DNA from: Pseudomonadota bacterium
GTDB taxonomy: Bacteria > Pseudomonadota > Alphaproteobacteria > Rhodobacterales > Rhodobacteraceae
Assembly: GCA_018240425.1 (NCBI GenBank)
Contig: JAFEFU010000059.1
Coordinates: 41,379 to 105,378, forward strand
DNA length: 64,000 bases
Reading direction: 5' to 3'
The position numbers and the translations under genes are program-made. This document shows, piece by piece, positions 15,023 to 24,370 of the stretch (within the stretch, counting starts at the first letter, position 1; every line of letters starts with the position of its first letter). The notes under the pieces are model-generated. The model saw nothing but the letters and a program-made list of their open reading frames with translations. It had not been told where the DNA came from and ran no database searches.

Positions 15023-17884
15023 TCACTCCGCCGCCACCCGCCGCGCCCTCAGCATCGGCGCAAGATAGCGCCCGGTGTGGCTTTCGGCAGCCTTGGCCAC
15101 CTGTTCCGGCGTGCCGGTGGCCACGATCCGCCCGCCGCCGTCGCCGCCCTCGGGGCCGATGTCGATGATCCAGTCGGCGGTCTTGATCACATCGAGGTTG
15201 TGTTCGATCACCACCACGGTGTTGCCCTGCTCGACCAGCTCGTGCAGCACTTCCAGCAGCTTGCGCACATCCTCGAAATGCAGCCCGGTCGTCGGCTCGT
15301 CGAGGATGTAGAGCGTGCGCCCGGTGGAGCGGCGGCTGAGTTCCTTGGACAGCTTCACCCGCTGCGCCTCACCGCCCGAGAGCGTCGTCGCCTGCTGGCC
15401 GACCTTGATGTAGCCAAGCCCCACCTGCACCAGCGCATCCATCTTCTCGCGGATCGCGGGGACCGCCTTGAAGAACTCCTGCGCGTCCTCGACCGTCATC
15501 TCAAGAACATCGGCTATGCTCTTGCCCTTGAAGTGGATTTCCAGAGTCTCGCGGTTGTAGCGGTGGCCCTTGCAGGTCTCGCAGGTCACATAGACATCGG
15601 GCAGGAAATGCATCTCGATCTTGATGAGCCCGTCGCCCTGGCAGGCCTCGCAGCGCCCGCCCTTGACGTTGAAGGAGAACCGCCCCGGCTGGTAGCCGCG
15701 TGCCTTGGCCTCGGGCAGGCCCGCGAACCAGTCGCGGATCGGGGTGAAGGCCCCGGTGTAGGTGGCGGGGTTCGAGCGCGGAGTCCGGCCGATCGGCCGC
15801 TGGTCGATGTCGATGACCTTGTCGAGATGCTCGAAGCCCCTGATCGTCTCGCAAGGGGCCGGCGTCTCGCGCGCGCCGTTCAGCTTCAGCGCCGCGTTCT
15901 TGTAGAGCGTCTCGATGGTCAGCGTCGACTTGCCGCCGCCCGACACGCCGGTCACGCAGACGAACTTGCCAAGGGGGAAGTCCGCCGTCACCTCTTTCAG
16001 GTTGTTGCCGGTCGCCTTGACGACGCTCAGCTTCTTGCCGTTGCCATCGCGGCGGGCCTTGGGCACCGCGATCTCGCGCTTGCCCGAGAGATATTGCCCG
16101 GTGACCGATCCCGGATCTGCCGCGACTTCGGAAGGCGTGCCGTGGCTGACCACCTGCCCGCCGTGCACCCCGGCGCCGGGGCCGATGTCGAAGACATAGT
16201 CGGCCTCGCGGATCGCCTCCTCGTCATGCTCGACCACGAGCACCGTGTTGCCCTGGTCGCGCAGGTTCTTCAGCGTGCCCAGAAGCCGGTCGTTGTCGCG
16301 CTGGTGCAGCCCGATCGACGGCTCGTCCAGCACATAAAGGACGCCGGTCAGCCCCGATCCGATCTGGCTGGCAAGGCGGATGCGCTGAGACTCCCCGCCC
16401 GACAGCGTGCCGGCATTGCGCGACAGCGTCAGGTAGTCGAGGCCGACGTTGTTCAGGAACCCCAGCCTCTCGCGGATTTCCTTCAGGATCAGGCGGGCGA
16501 TCTCGTTTTTCTGGTTGGTGAGGCTGGCGGGAACCGTGTCGATCCAGCCATAGGCCTCCTTGATCGACATGCGCACCACCTCGCCGATGTTCAGCCCGGC
16601 GATCTTGACCGCCAGCGCCTCGGGCTTCAGGCGGAAGCCGTGGCAGGTGCCGCAGGGGCGGTTGTTCTGGAACCGCTCGAACTCCTCGCGCACCCAGGCG
16701 CTGTCGGTCTCCTTGTAGCGCCGCTCCATGTTGGGAATGACGCCCTCGAAGGTGCGGCTGACCTCGTAGACCCGCCCGCCCTCGTCAAAGCGGAACTGGA
16801 TCTCCTCGTCGCCCGAGCCGTAGAGGAACAGGCTTTGGACCTTCTCCGGCAAATCCTTCCAGGGTTTTTTCGCATCGAACCCGTAGTGCCTGGCCATCGC
16901 GTCGATGGTCTGGAGGAAATAGGGGGTCTTGGTCTTGGACCAGGGGGCCAGCGCCCCGTCCTTCAGCTTCAGCGTGACGTCCGGGACCACCAGCCGTTCG
17001 TCGAAGAACAGTTCCACCCCCAGCCCGTCGCAGGCCGGGCAGGCGCCGAAGGGCGCGTTGAAGGAAAAAAGGCGCGGTTCGATTTCCGGGATGGTGAAGC
17101 CCGAGACCGGGCAGGCGAATTTTTCCGAGAAGGTGATGCGGCGCGGCTCCTCGCCTTCCGGGGGGGCGGTTTCCAGGATGGCGATGCCGTCGGCCAGGTT
17201 CAGCGCAGTGCGGAAACTGTCGGCCAGCCGCACCTCCAGCCCCTCGCGCACCACGATCCGGTCGACCACCACGTCGATGTCATGGCGGAACTTCTTGTCG
17301 AGCGTCGGCGGTTCCTCGAGTTCGTGGAACTGGCCGTCGACCTTGACGCGCTGGAATCCCTGCTTGCGGTATTCGAGGAATTCCTTGCGGTACTCGCCCT
17401 TGCGGTCTCGGACCACGGGGGCGAGCAGGTAGCCGCGCGTCCCCTCGGGCAGGGCCATCACCCCGTCCACCATGTCCTGGACCTGCTGCGCCTCGATCGG
17501 CAGGCCGGTCGCGGGGCTGTAGGGCGTGCCGACGCGGGCGAAGAGCAGCCGCAGATAGTCGTAGATCTCGGTCACCGTGCCGACGGTCGACCGGGGGTTC
17601 TTCGACGTGGTCTTCTGTTCGATGGAAATGGCCGGGCTGAGACCCGAGATATGATCCACGTCCGGCTTGCCCATCATGTCGAGGAACTGGCGCGCATAGG
17701 CCGACAGGCTTTCGACATAGCGGCGCTGCCCCTCGGCATAGATCGTGTCGAAGGCGAGCGACGACTTGCCCGACCCCGACAGGCCGGTGATGACCGTCAG
17801 CCTGTCGCGCGGAATGTCGACGTCGATGTTCTTCAGGTTATGCTCGCGCGCGCCGCGCACCTCGATGAACTTCTGCTCGGCCAT
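15023..17884 (-). CDS. uvrA: excinuclease ABC subunit A
   Basis: A 953-residue damage-recognition ATPase of nucleotide excision repair. It has two ABC cassettes: Walker [10 protein letters not shown] near residue 31 and GVSGGGKST in the second half, each with an LSGGE-type signature ([24 protein letters not shown]). Zinc-binding cysteine clusters CPACDGLG and CEACQGDG...CETCKG are present. Length is standard. [18 protein letters not shown] is the usual N-terminus, which decides the start. An SOS box lies 68 bases upstream. Confidence 0.97.
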   Translation of the reverse strand: MAEQKFIEVRGAREHNLKNIDVDIPRDRLTVITGLSGSGKSSLAFDTIYAEGQRRYVESLSAYARQFLDMMGKPDVDHISGLSPAISIEQKTTSKNPRSTVGTVTEIYDYLRLLFARVGTPYSPATGLPIEAQQVQDMVDGVMALPEGTRGYLLAPVVRDRKGEYRKEFLEYRKQGFQRVKVDGQFHELEEPPTLDKKFRHDIDVVVDRIVVREGLEVRLADSFRTALNLADGIAILETAPPEGEEPRRITFSEKFACPVSGFTIPEIEPRLFSFNAPFGACPACDGLGVELFFDERLVVPDVTLKLKDGALAPWSKTKTPYFLQTIDAMARHYGFDAKKPWKDLPEKVQSLFLYGSGDEEIQFRFDEGGRVYEVSRTFEGVIPNMERRYKETDSAWVREEFERFQNNRPCGTCHGFRLKPEALAVKIAGLNIGEVVRMSIKEAYGWIDTVPASLTNQKNEIARLILKEIRERLGFLNNVGLDYLTLSRNAGTLSGGESQRIRLASQIGSGLTGVLYVLDEPSIGLHQRDNDRLLGTLKNLRDQGNTVLVVEHDEEAIREADYVFDIGPGAGVHGGQVVSHGTPSEVAADPGSVTGQYLSGKREIAVPKARRDGNGKKLSVVKATGNNLKEVTADFPLGKFVCVTGVSGGGKSTLTIETLYKNAALKLNGARETPAPCETIRGFEHLDKVIDIDQRPIGRTPRSNPATYTGAFTPIRDWFAGLPEAKARGYQPGRFSFNVKGGRCEACQGDGLIKIEMHFLPDVYVTCETCKGHRYNRETLEIHFKGKSIADVLEMTVEDAQEFFKAVPAIREKMDALVQVGLGYIKVGQQATTLSGGEAQRVKLSKELSRRSTGRTLYILDEPTTGLHFEDVRKLLEVLHELVEQGNTVVVIEHNLDVIKTADWIIDIGPEGGDGGGRIVATGTPEQVAKAAESHTGRYLAPMLRARRVAAE

Positions 17885-17951
17885 GACCGCCCCCGCCTGA
17901 ACGCGGGTTAACAAATAGTGGATGGGCGCGGGTTTTCCAACCGGAAAGTAA

Positions 17952-17966
17952 GAACGTATACGGAAC
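17952..17966 (-). promoter_or_regulatory. LexA/SOS box upstream of uvrA
   Basis: GAACGTATACGGAAC is a perfect GAAC-N7-GAAC, the reverse complement of the alphaproteobacterial LexA site GTTC-N7-GTTC. It lies 68 bases before the uvrA start, where DNA-damage control of uvrA is expected. Confidence 0.85.
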
Positions 17967-17983
17967 AAACCCGATCGTGAAAA

Positions 17984-18003
17984 GGCCGGGGGCGCCCCCG
18001 GCC
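17984..18003 (-). terminator. terminator of the potBCA operon
   Basis: GGCCGGGGGCGCCCCCGGCC is a perfect 20-base palindrome. Read on the minus strand it is followed by TTTT, making a good intrinsic terminator 11 bases past the stop codon of the ATPase gene. Confidence 0.8.
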
Positions 18004-18014
18004 CTTCTGCGGCC

Positions 18015-19106
18015 TCAGCGGAAGAGGACGAGCGCGCTGGCGCTCCAGGCGACGCGGGTGCTGGCGCCGCGCTCCAGCACCGGGCGGCCCGGCACGTTGC
18101 GCATGGAAATGCGCACCGGATCGGCCACCCCGTCCAGCTTCACGTCGTAATAGGTCATGTCGCCATAGTAGACGACTTCCTCGACCTTGCCGGTGGTCTC
18201 GCGGTCGGTGGCGGCCTGGCCCTCGTAGAGGATGGTCAGCGTCTCGGGGCGGAACCCGATGGAGGCCTCGCCGCCGCTCACCGCGCCCGGCGCCTGCTTG
18301 TCCGAGATATGGCAGCGCCCCAGCCCCAGCACCTCCACCTCGATCTCGCCGTTGGCCTCGCCGTGGATGGCGGCAGGCAGGAAGTTCATGTGGCCGATGA
18401 AGTCGGCGACCTTGCGCGACTTCGGCAGCCGGTAGAGCGTCTCGGGATCGTCCAGCTGGGCGATCTCGCCCTCGAACATCACCGCGATCCGGTCGGACAT
18501 GACCAGCGCCTCCTCCTGGTCGTGGGTGACGAGGATGAAGGTGATGCCGACCTGGCGTTGCAGCTTGATGAGTTCGACCTGCATGTTCTCGCGCAGCTTC
18601 TTGTCAAGCGCGGAGAGCGGTTCGTCCAGCAGCAGCACCTTGGGCTTGAGGATCAGCGCCCGGGCCAGCGCGACGCGCTGGCGCTGGCCGCCCGACAGGG
18701 CGTGGGCGGCGCGCGCGCCAAAGCCCTTCAGGCCCACCATCTCCAGCGCCTCGGCCACCGCCTTGTCCTTCTCGGCCTGGCTGCGCGGATCGCGACGAAG
18801 GCCAAAGCCCACGTTCTGCGCCACGGTCAGGTGCGGAAAGATCGCGTAGGACTGGAACACCATGTTGGTCGGCCGCTTGTTCGCCGGCACGCCCTCCATG
18901 TGCTTTGCGTCGATCATGACGACGCCCGAGGTGATGTCCTCGAACCCGGCGATGGTGCGCAGCAGCGTGGTCTTGCCGCAGCCCGACGGCCCGAGGAGCG
19001 AGAAGAACTCGCCGGCCTTGATGTCGGCGTTGATGCCGCGCAGGGCATGATAGTCGCCGTAATACTTGTGAACGTCTTTCAGTTCGATCATCGGTCTTTG
19101 GGTCAC
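18015..19106 (-). CDS. potA: polyamine-type ABC transporter ATP-binding protein
   Basis: A 363-residue ATPase of the PotA/POPT type. Walker A is GPSGCGKTT (about residues 37-45), the signature is [15 protein letters not shown], Walker B is [11 protein letters not shown] and the switch His lies in [10 protein letters not shown]-terminal TOBE domain follows (about 280-360). It energises uptake of putrescine/spermidine or a related amine. The start is a GTG that overlaps the stop codon of the permease gene before it. Met6 (MIELKDV) is an alternative start. It is the last gene of potB-potC-potA. Confidence 0.92.
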   Translation of the reverse strand: MTQRPMIELKDVHKYYGDYHALRGINADIKAGEFFSLLGPSGCGKTTLLRTIAGFEDITSGVVMIDAKHMEGVPANKRPTNMVFQSYAIFPHLTVAQNVGFGLRRDPRSQAEKDKAVAEALEMVGLKGFGARAAHALSGGQRQRVALARALILKPKVLLLDEPLSALDKKLRENMQVELIKLQRQVGITFILVTHDQEEALVMSDRIAVMFEGEIAQLDDPETLYRLPKSRKVADFIGHMNFLPAAIHGEANGEIEVEVLGLGRCHISDKQAPGAVSGGEASIGFRPETLTILYEGQAATDRETTGKVEEVVYYGDMTYYDVKLDGVADPVRISMRNVPGRPVLERGASTRVAWSASALVLFR

Positions 19107-19918
19107 AGGAAGCCTCCGGTATCCTTGCCGCCGGTCTTGGCCACGCCGCGGCGGCGGAAATATTCAGCAATGATGAGCAGGCAGATCGAGACCGCGACCA
19201 GACAGGTCGCGACCGCCATGATGACCGGGATCGCCTTGGGGAAGCGCAGCTGCGAGTAGATGTAGACCGGCAGCGTCGGCGTCTGCCCGCCGAGGAAGTT
19301 CGCAAGGATGAACTCGTCCATCGAGATGGTGAACGAGATCAGCAGCGCCGAGACGACGCCCGGCAGCACCAGGGGCAGGATGATGAGGCGGAAGGTCGAG
19401 AACTTGTTCTCGCCGAGGTCGTAGGCGGCCTCTTCCAGCGACTTGTCGAGGCTCTGGAAGGCGGCCGACAGGATGGCGATGGCGAAGGGCGTGCAGACCA
19501 GCGTGTGCCCGAGGATGATGGTGAACAGGCCGAGGATGTCGCCGAACACCTGCAGGAACACCACGAGGATCGCCATCGCCATCACGATTTCCGGCAGGAC
19601 CAGCGGCATCATGATAAGGCCCATGATCGCGCCCTTGCCCTTGAAGTCGAACCGGGTCGAGGCGCGGGCGGCAAAGATCGCCAGCGTCGTCGACAGAACC
19701 GCCGTGGACGAGGCCACGATCAGCGAATTCAGCACCGCGCCCTTCAGTACGCCGTCGTCGGCCATCGCCTTGAACCAGCCGGTGGTGAAGCCCCGCAGCG
19801 GAAAGGCGATGATCGTGGCGTCGTTGAAGGCGAACAGCGGCAGGAGGAAGATCGGCGCATAGAGGAACGCCAGGTAGACGATCGCGTAGACAAGCAGGCC
19901 GTTTCCGTTCGACTTCAT
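19103..19918 (-). CDS. potC: polyamine-type ABC transporter permease (PotC-like)
   Basis: A 271-residue inner-membrane permease with six predicted helices and the ABC permease EAA motif EEAAYDLGENKFSTFRLIILP, of which the conserved core is EEAAYDLG (about residues 175-182). The N-terminus has a short cytoplasmic lead and a first hydrophobic span from residue 7. The start overlaps the potB stop (ATGA), so the genes are coupled. Confidence 0.9.
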   Translation of the reverse strand: MKSNGNGLLVYAIVYLAFLYAPIFLLPLFAFNDATIIAFPLRGFTTGWFKAMADDGVLKGAVLNSLIVASSTAVLSTTLAIFAARASTRFDFKGKGAIMGLIMMPLVLPEIVMAMAILVVFLQVFGDILGLFTIILGHTLVCTPFAIAILSAAFQSLDKSLEEAAYDLGENKFSTFRLIILPLVLPGVVSALLISFTISMDEFILANFLGGQTPTLPVYIYSQLRFPKAIPVIMAVATCLVAVSICLLIIAEYFRRRGVAKTGGKDTGGFL

Positions 19919-20868
19919 TTCTTCACCTTCAGGAAGCGGCGATTGGCCAGCACGAACAGCCCGGCCACCGAACCGACGATCAGCATCGCCGACACCGCCA
20001 CCGCCGAACCGAGCGGCATGTTGTCGATGGCCAGCATCTGTTTCTGGATGACGTTGGCGATCAGCGGCAGCTTGCCGCCGCCGATGATGTCGGGCGTCAC
20101 ATAGTCGCCCACCGTCGGGATGAAGACGATCAGCACCGCGCCGACGACGCCGGGCATCGCCAGGGGCAGCGTCACCCGCCAGAAGGTCATCAGCGCGCTT
20201 TCGCCCAGGTCCGACCCCGCCTCGAGCAGCGAGCGGTCGATCTTTTCCAGCGACACGAAGATCGGCAGGATGGCGAAGGGCGCATAGGCGTGGGCCAGCG
20301 TCACCACGATCGCGCCGATGTTGACGTTGATCCAGGTCAGGGGTTCGCTGATGATGCCCAGAGACAAGAGGCCCGAGTTGACGACGCCGTTGTAGCCGAG
20401 GATCACCTTCCACAGGAACACCCGCACCAGATACGAGGTCCAGAACGGGATGGTGATGAGGAACAGCCACAGCGACTTCTTGTTGGGCGCCACGAAGAAC
20501 GACACGAAATAGGCCACCGGAAAGGCGAGGACCACCGTGGCCAGCGTCACCAGGAAGGACACCCCGAGCGAGCGCAGCATGAGGGCCTGGTAAAGCGGAT
20601 CCGACCAGGCGCCCTTGTAGCCTTCGGCCACGGCCAGGGTGCCGTCCGTCGTCCGGTAGGAATTGCAGTCACCCACATAGTTGCAGAGCTGGAACTGATG
20701 GATGACCTGGTGCACCCCCGTCCCGTCGCCCATGAAGGAAAGATAGATCACCGTGGCCAGAGGCGCCGCCAGCAAGAGCAGCGCATAAAGTGCCGTCGGG
20801 CTGATCAGCGCATAGCCATTGAATGCTGGCGAACGTGTCAAACGCCCCCAACGCGAGTTCAGATTCAT
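19915..20868 (-). CDS. potB: polyamine-type ABC transporter permease (PotB-like)
   Basis: A 317-residue permease with six transmembrane segments. A long periplasmic insertion between helices 1 and 2 (about residues 45-90) contains two cysteines (CNYVGDC). The EAA motif is LLEAGSDLGESALMTFWRV. The start MNLNSRWG follows GGGTGGGG. It is the first gene of the operon. No solute-binding protein gene is found upstream or downstream, which is unusual for a complete importer. Confidence 0.9.
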   Translation of the reverse strand: MNLNSRWGRLTRSPAFNGYALISPTALYALLLLAAPLATVIYLSFMGDGTGVHQVIHQFQLCNYVGDCNSYRTTDGTLAVAEGYKGAWSDPLYQALMLRSLGVSFLVTLATVVLAFPVAYFVSFFVAPNKKSLWLFLITIPFWTSYLVRVFLWKVILGYNGVVNSGLLSLGIISEPLTWINVNIGAIVVTLAHAYAPFAILPIFVSLEKIDRSLLEAGSDLGESALMTFWRVTLPLAMPGVVGAVLIVFIPTVGDYVTPDIIGGGKLPLIANVIQKQMLAIDNMPLGSAVAVSAMLIVGSVAGLFVLANRRFLKVKK

Positions 20869-21154
20869 ATCCCCACCCTTGATCGGCTCCGGCCGTTGTC
20901 CGGCTTTTTCGGGAACCTTGATTGCACATGGCACATCTTCTGGAAAGGCTCATAGCACAGGTCCGGGCGGCTGGCAAAAAAATTTGATCATTTTTTCCGC
21001 CCCTCGGCAACTGCCGCGAACCAAGCCGCGGCTGAATGCCGGAAGGGGGTGCAACACATGGATTTCGCTGGGGTTACGCCCTGCGCGATGGCGCCGTGCA
21101 CCAGGTCCGGGCGCGGGGCACCGCCGCTTTGCCCCTGCCGTTCGGGCAGTGCGA
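20869..21154. other. non-coding spacer upstream of potB
   Basis: There is no supportable gene. An A/T-rich near-palindrome centred on TGATCA (20976-20996, runs of A on one side and T on the other) lies about 110 bases before potB. It is the most likely promoter or operator region for the transporter operon. Part may also terminate the upstream MocR gene. Confidence 0.4.
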
Positions 21155-22561
21155 TCAGACCGTGATTTCCTCGCGCGGCGAATCCAGAAGGCCGGAGAGC
21201 GCGGTCAGCGCCGCCACGAATTCCTCCTCCGCTATGCCTCCGGCAAGGGCGATGCGCACCGCGTTCGGGGCGCGGCCGTCGACCAGCGCATATTCGTCGG
21301 CCGAACGGATCAGCACCCCCGCCGCCTCGGCCTGGCGCACGAAGGTCGAGGCCCGCCAGCCGCGCGGCATCGGCAGCCAGACGAAGCTCAGCCCGCGCTG
21401 CCAGCGGATCGCGTGGCGGCCAAGGATGTTCAGCGCCAGCTCCAGCCGGCGGTTGATGACCTCCTGCGCCAGGTCGCGCAGCCGCGAGGCCTCGCCCGAG
21501 CGGAAGAGCGCATAGGCGATGTCGGTCACCGGATGGGGCAGGCCGAAGTAATTGTGCTGGGCCGCCAGCCGCGCCGCCTCGCCCAGTCCCGGCGGGCAGA
21601 TGATCGCGCCGAAGCGCAGCCCGGCCGAGATGCTTTTCGACAGGCTGGTGATGTGCCAGGTCCGTTCCGGCGCCAGCGAGCGCAGCGAGGGTTCGCCGGC
21701 CCTGCCGACCGAATAGCAGTTGTCCTCGAAGATCTGCAGGTCGTGGGCGCGCGCCACCCGGATCAGGTCGATCCGCCGCTCGCGCCCCATCATCGCCGCG
21801 GTCGGGTTCTGCGCCTCGGGTGTCACGCAGACGATGCGCCCGCCTTGGCGCCGGCAGGCGGCATCCAGCGCCTCGGGCACGATCCCCTGGTCGTCGAGCG
21901 TCACCGGCACCACCTCGGCCCGGTTGATCCGCGCCGCGCGGCGAAAGCCGGCATAGGCCAGTTCCTCGCAATAGACCTGCGGGCGCTCGCCGCGCAGGCA
22001 GCATTGCAGCGCGATGCAGAGCGCGTTCTGCCCGCCAAGGGTCAGCACCATGTCGTCGGCATCGAACGGCCCGAGCGCCTGGTCGGCCAGCCAGTCGGCA
22101 TAGGCCTGCCGCAGCGGCCGGTCGCGCGCCAGCGTCGGATAGTCAAGGTGCTCGGCCCCGATCCGCCCCGCCACCTGCACGAGGATGGCGGCAAGCGTCG
22201 CGGACTGCCCGACATCGGGCAGCTGCGGCGAGCGCAGGTCGGTAACGGTCACGTTCCGCGCACTGGCGGGCAGGCCCTCCTCGAAGATCGGCTGGCTGGG
22301 CCCGAGGCGCGGATGGCGCGCCGCGACGAAGGTGCCGCGCCCGACCGTCGCCTCGAGAAGCCCTTCCTGCGTCACGATCTGGTAGGCGCGGGCCACGGTG
22401 CCCGGCGTGACCGACAGCTGCCAGGCCAGTTCCCTGACCGGCGGCAGGCGCGCGCCTTCGGCCAGGTCGCCCCTGCGCACGGCGTCGCGCAGGGCATGGG
22501 ACAGGGCCAGATACTTCGGCCCGTCGAATTGTGTCAGGTCAGGCCGCCAGATTGTCGTCAT
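21155..22561 (-). CDS. MocR-type GntR/aminotransferase regulator
   Basis: A 468-residue fusion of an N-terminal GntR winged helix (about residues 10-80; LPPVRELAWQLSVTPGTVARAY) with an aspartate-aminotransferase-like domain (about 110-460). The PLP-binding lysine lies in ITSLSKSISAGLRFG. MocR proteins sense PLP-linked metabolites and often act on adjacent transport or amino-acid genes. Here the candidates are the downstream potBCA operon on the same strand and the divergent DUF1127 gene. Three ATACAAT-type sites lie in the divergent spacer. Confidence 0.9.
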   Translation of the reverse strand: MTTIWRPDLTQFDGPKYLALSHALRDAVRRGDLAEGARLPPVRELAWQLSVTPGTVARAYQIVTQEGLLEATVGRGTFVAARHPRLGPSQPIFEEGLPASARNVTVTDLRSPQLPDVGQSATLAAILVQVAGRIGAEHLDYPTLARDRPLRQAYADWLADQALGPFDADDMVLTLGGQNALCIALQCCLRGERPQVYCEELAYAGFRRAARINRAEVVPVTLDDQGIVPEALDAACRRQGGRIVCVTPEAQNPTAAMMGRERRIDLIRVARAHDLQIFEDNCYSVGRAGEPSLRSLAPERTWHITSLSKSISAGLRFGAIICPPGLGEAARLAAQHNYFGLPHPVTDIAYALFRSGEASRLRDLAQEVINRRLELALNILGRHAIRWQRGLSFVWLPMPRGWRASTFVRQAEAAGVLIRSADEYALVDGRAPNAVRIALAGGIAEEEFVAALTALSGLLDSPREEITV

Positions 22562-22594
22562 CGCCCTGCAAGATTGTTGCGTTCATTGTCACGG

Positions 22595-22673
22595 ATACAA
22601 TGTTCCTCTGGCGTTCATTTTTAGCACATTGTATTAATTGATTGCAAGACAATTCCACTTGTGCCGATACAAT
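22595..22673. promoter_or_regulatory. three ATACAAT sites between mocR and DUF1127
   Basis: ATACAAT occurs at 22595-22601 and 22667-22673, and its complement ATTGTAT at 22628-22634, in the 121-bp divergent spacer. Repeats of this type are known MocR/PdxR operator forms. The arrangement suits autoregulation and control of DUF1127, by inference. Confidence 0.6.
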
Positions 22674-22682
22674 AGGTGACGC

Positions 22683-22895
22683 ATGGCCAGCCACAGCACT
22701 CCTCCCACCTCCGCAGCGCGCTTCGGTGTCCGCCGCCGGGGCGGCGTCTCGCTGTTTGCGTTTCTCGCCACATGGACGGCACGCAGCCGCGCCCGCCGCG
22801 ACCTCGCGCGGCTGGACGACCACATGCTTGCCGACATCGGCCTTGACCGCGCCGCCGCGGCCAGTGAAGCCACCCGGCGCTTCTGGCAGGATTGA
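22683..22895 (+). CDS. DUF1127 small basic protein
   Basis: A 70-residue protein whose C-terminal half is a DUF1127 motif (ARRDLARLDDHMLADIGLDRAAA). Small DUF1127 proteins in alphaproteobacteria have been linked to RNA binding and to phosphate, polyamine and stress physiology. The N-terminal 25 residues are a poorly conserved basic lead. It starts just downstream of an ATACAAT site, so the divergent MocR regulator may control it. The exact role is not known. Confidence 0.85.
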   Translation: MASHSTPPTSAARFGVRRRGGVSLFAFLATWTARSRARRDLARLDDHMLADIGLDRAAAASEATRRFWQD

Positions 22896-22987
22896 CCCAT
22901 CGGGCTTCGCTACCCCAGAGCGATAGCCTTCCTCTCGGCCGGGCCCTGCGCCCGGCCACTTTTTTTTGCCGCCACCGAACCGGCGGC

Positions 22988-23033
22988 TGGCCCCGAAGAT
23001 TGGCCCCGAAGATTGGCCCCGAAGATTGGCCCC
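22988..23033. repeat. 13-bp tandem repeat
   Basis: TGGCCCCGAAGAT is repeated head to tail three times and followed by a partial fourth copy (TGGCCCC). It lies in the convergent gap immediately after the preA stop codon. It is probably a slippage-prone spacer, and no function is evident. Confidence 0.9.
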
Positions 23034-23035
23034 GC

Positions 23036-24337
23036 CTACTCGGCCGCCCGCGCCGCCGGGTTGTTCGGATGCGTGGTCCAGTTGGCATAGGTGCCGACCT
23101 TGCGCCCGGTCCGCTTGTCCACCTCGCCCAGGGGCAGTTCGCGCATGGTGATGCAGTTGGTGACCGGGCAGACGTCGATACAAAGATTGCAAGCCACGCA
23201 TTCCTCTTCCTTGACGGTAAAGGTGCGGTCGTTGCTCATGGCGATCGCCTGGTGGCTTGTATCCTCACAAGCCGCGTAGCAGCGGCCGCACTTGATGCAG
23301 GCATCCTGATCGATCACCGCCTTGGTGACGTAGTTCAGGTTCAGGTACTGCCAGTCGGTCACGTTCGGCACCGCGCGCCCGACCAGATCGGCGGTCGAGG
23401 ACAGGCCCTTTTCGTCCATGAATTGCGACAGGCCCGAGATCATTTCCTGCACGACCTTGAACCCATAGGTCATCGCCGCCGTGCAGACCTGGACGTTGCC
23501 CGCGCCAAGCGCCATGAACTCGGCCGCGTCGCGCCAGGTGGTGACGCCGCCGATGCCCGAGATCGGCAGGCCGCGCGTCGCCTCGGACCGGGCGATGTCG
23601 GCCACCATGTGCAGCGCGATGGGTTTGACCGCCGGCCCGCAATAGCCGCCGTGGCTGCCCTTGCCGTCGATCGTCGGTTCGGGCGCGAACGTGTCGAGGT
23701 TGACCGAGGTGATCGAGTTGATGGTGTTGATGAGGCTGACCGCGTCGGCGCCGCCGCGCTTGGCGGCCTCGGCCGGCTTCCTCACATCGGTGATGTTCGG
23801 CGTGAGCTTCACGATGCAGGGCATGCGGCTGTATTTCTTCACCCACCGCGTCACCATCTCGATATATTCCGGCACCTGCCCCACCGCCGAGCCCATGCCG
23901 CGCTCGGCCATCCCGTGCGGACAGCCGAAGTTCAGCTCGACCCCGTCGGCCTCGGTGTCCTCGAGCCGCTTCAGGATATCCTTCCAGCTTTCCTCGTCGC
24001 AGGGCACCATCAGGCTGATGACCAGCGCCCGGTCCTTCCAGGCGCGCTTGACCCGCTTGATCTCCTGGAGGTTGATCTCCAGGGGCCGGTCGGTGATGAG
24101 CTCGATGTTGTTCAGCCCCAGAAGCCGCCGGTCCGCCCCCCAGATCGCGCCATAGCGCGGGCCGTTGACGTTGACGACGGGCGGGCCCTCGGAGCCGAGC
24201 GTCTTCCACACCACCCCGCCCCAGCCCGCCTGAAAGGCGCGCACGACGTTGTATTCCTTGTCCGTGGGCGGGGCCGAGGCCAGCCAGAAAGGGTTGGGGC
24301 TCTTGATGCCGATGAAGGTCGATTGAAGGTTTGCCAT
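23036..24337 (-). CDS. preA: NAD-dependent dihydropyrimidine dehydrogenase subunit PreA
   Basis: A 433-residue catalytic subunit that reduces uracil or thymine to the 5,6-dihydro form in the reductive pyrimidine pathway. Residues 1-310 form a dihydroorotate-dehydrogenase-like FMN barrel (ELNFGCPHGMAERGMG contains the catalytic-loop region). The C-terminus carries two 4Fe-4S clusters, CIKCGRCYAAC and CVACNLCIDVC. Electrons come from the PreT flavoprotein encoded two genes upstream. A methyltransferase gene separates them. Length is normal. Confidence 0.95.
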   Translation of the reverse strand: MANLQSTFIGIKSPNPFWLASAPPTDKEYNVVRAFQAGWGGVVWKTLGSEGPPVVNVNGPRYGAIWGADRRLLGLNNIELITDRPLEINLQEIKRVKRAWKDRALVISLMVPCDEESWKDILKRLEDTEADGVELNFGCPHGMAERGMGSAVGQVPEYIEMVTRWVKKYSRMPCIVKLTPNITDVRKPAEAAKRGGADAVSLINTINSITSVNLDTFAPEPTIDGKGSHGGYCGPAVKPIALHMVADIARSEATRGLPISGIGGVTTWRDAAEFMALGAGNVQVCTAAMTYGFKVVQEMISGLSQFMDEKGLSSTADLVGRAVPNVTDWQYLNLNYVTKAVIDQDACIKCGRCYAACEDTSHQAIAMSNDRTFTVKEEECVACNLCIDVCPVTNCITMRELPLGEVDKRTGRKVGTYANWTTHPNNPAARAAE

Positions 24338-24370
24338 GTCTACACCCTGTGTCCTGCTTTCTGTCGCCCG

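Noticed and set aside
14711..17911. Very long plus-strand open frame opposite uvrA
   Set aside because: The protein has shadow composition and spans repeat DNA as well as uvrA. UvrA on the other strand is unambiguous.
21058..21165. Short plus-strand ORF (about 35 codons) near the mocR 3' end
   Set aside because: It overlaps the mocR coding end and has cysteine- and proline-rich shadow composition.
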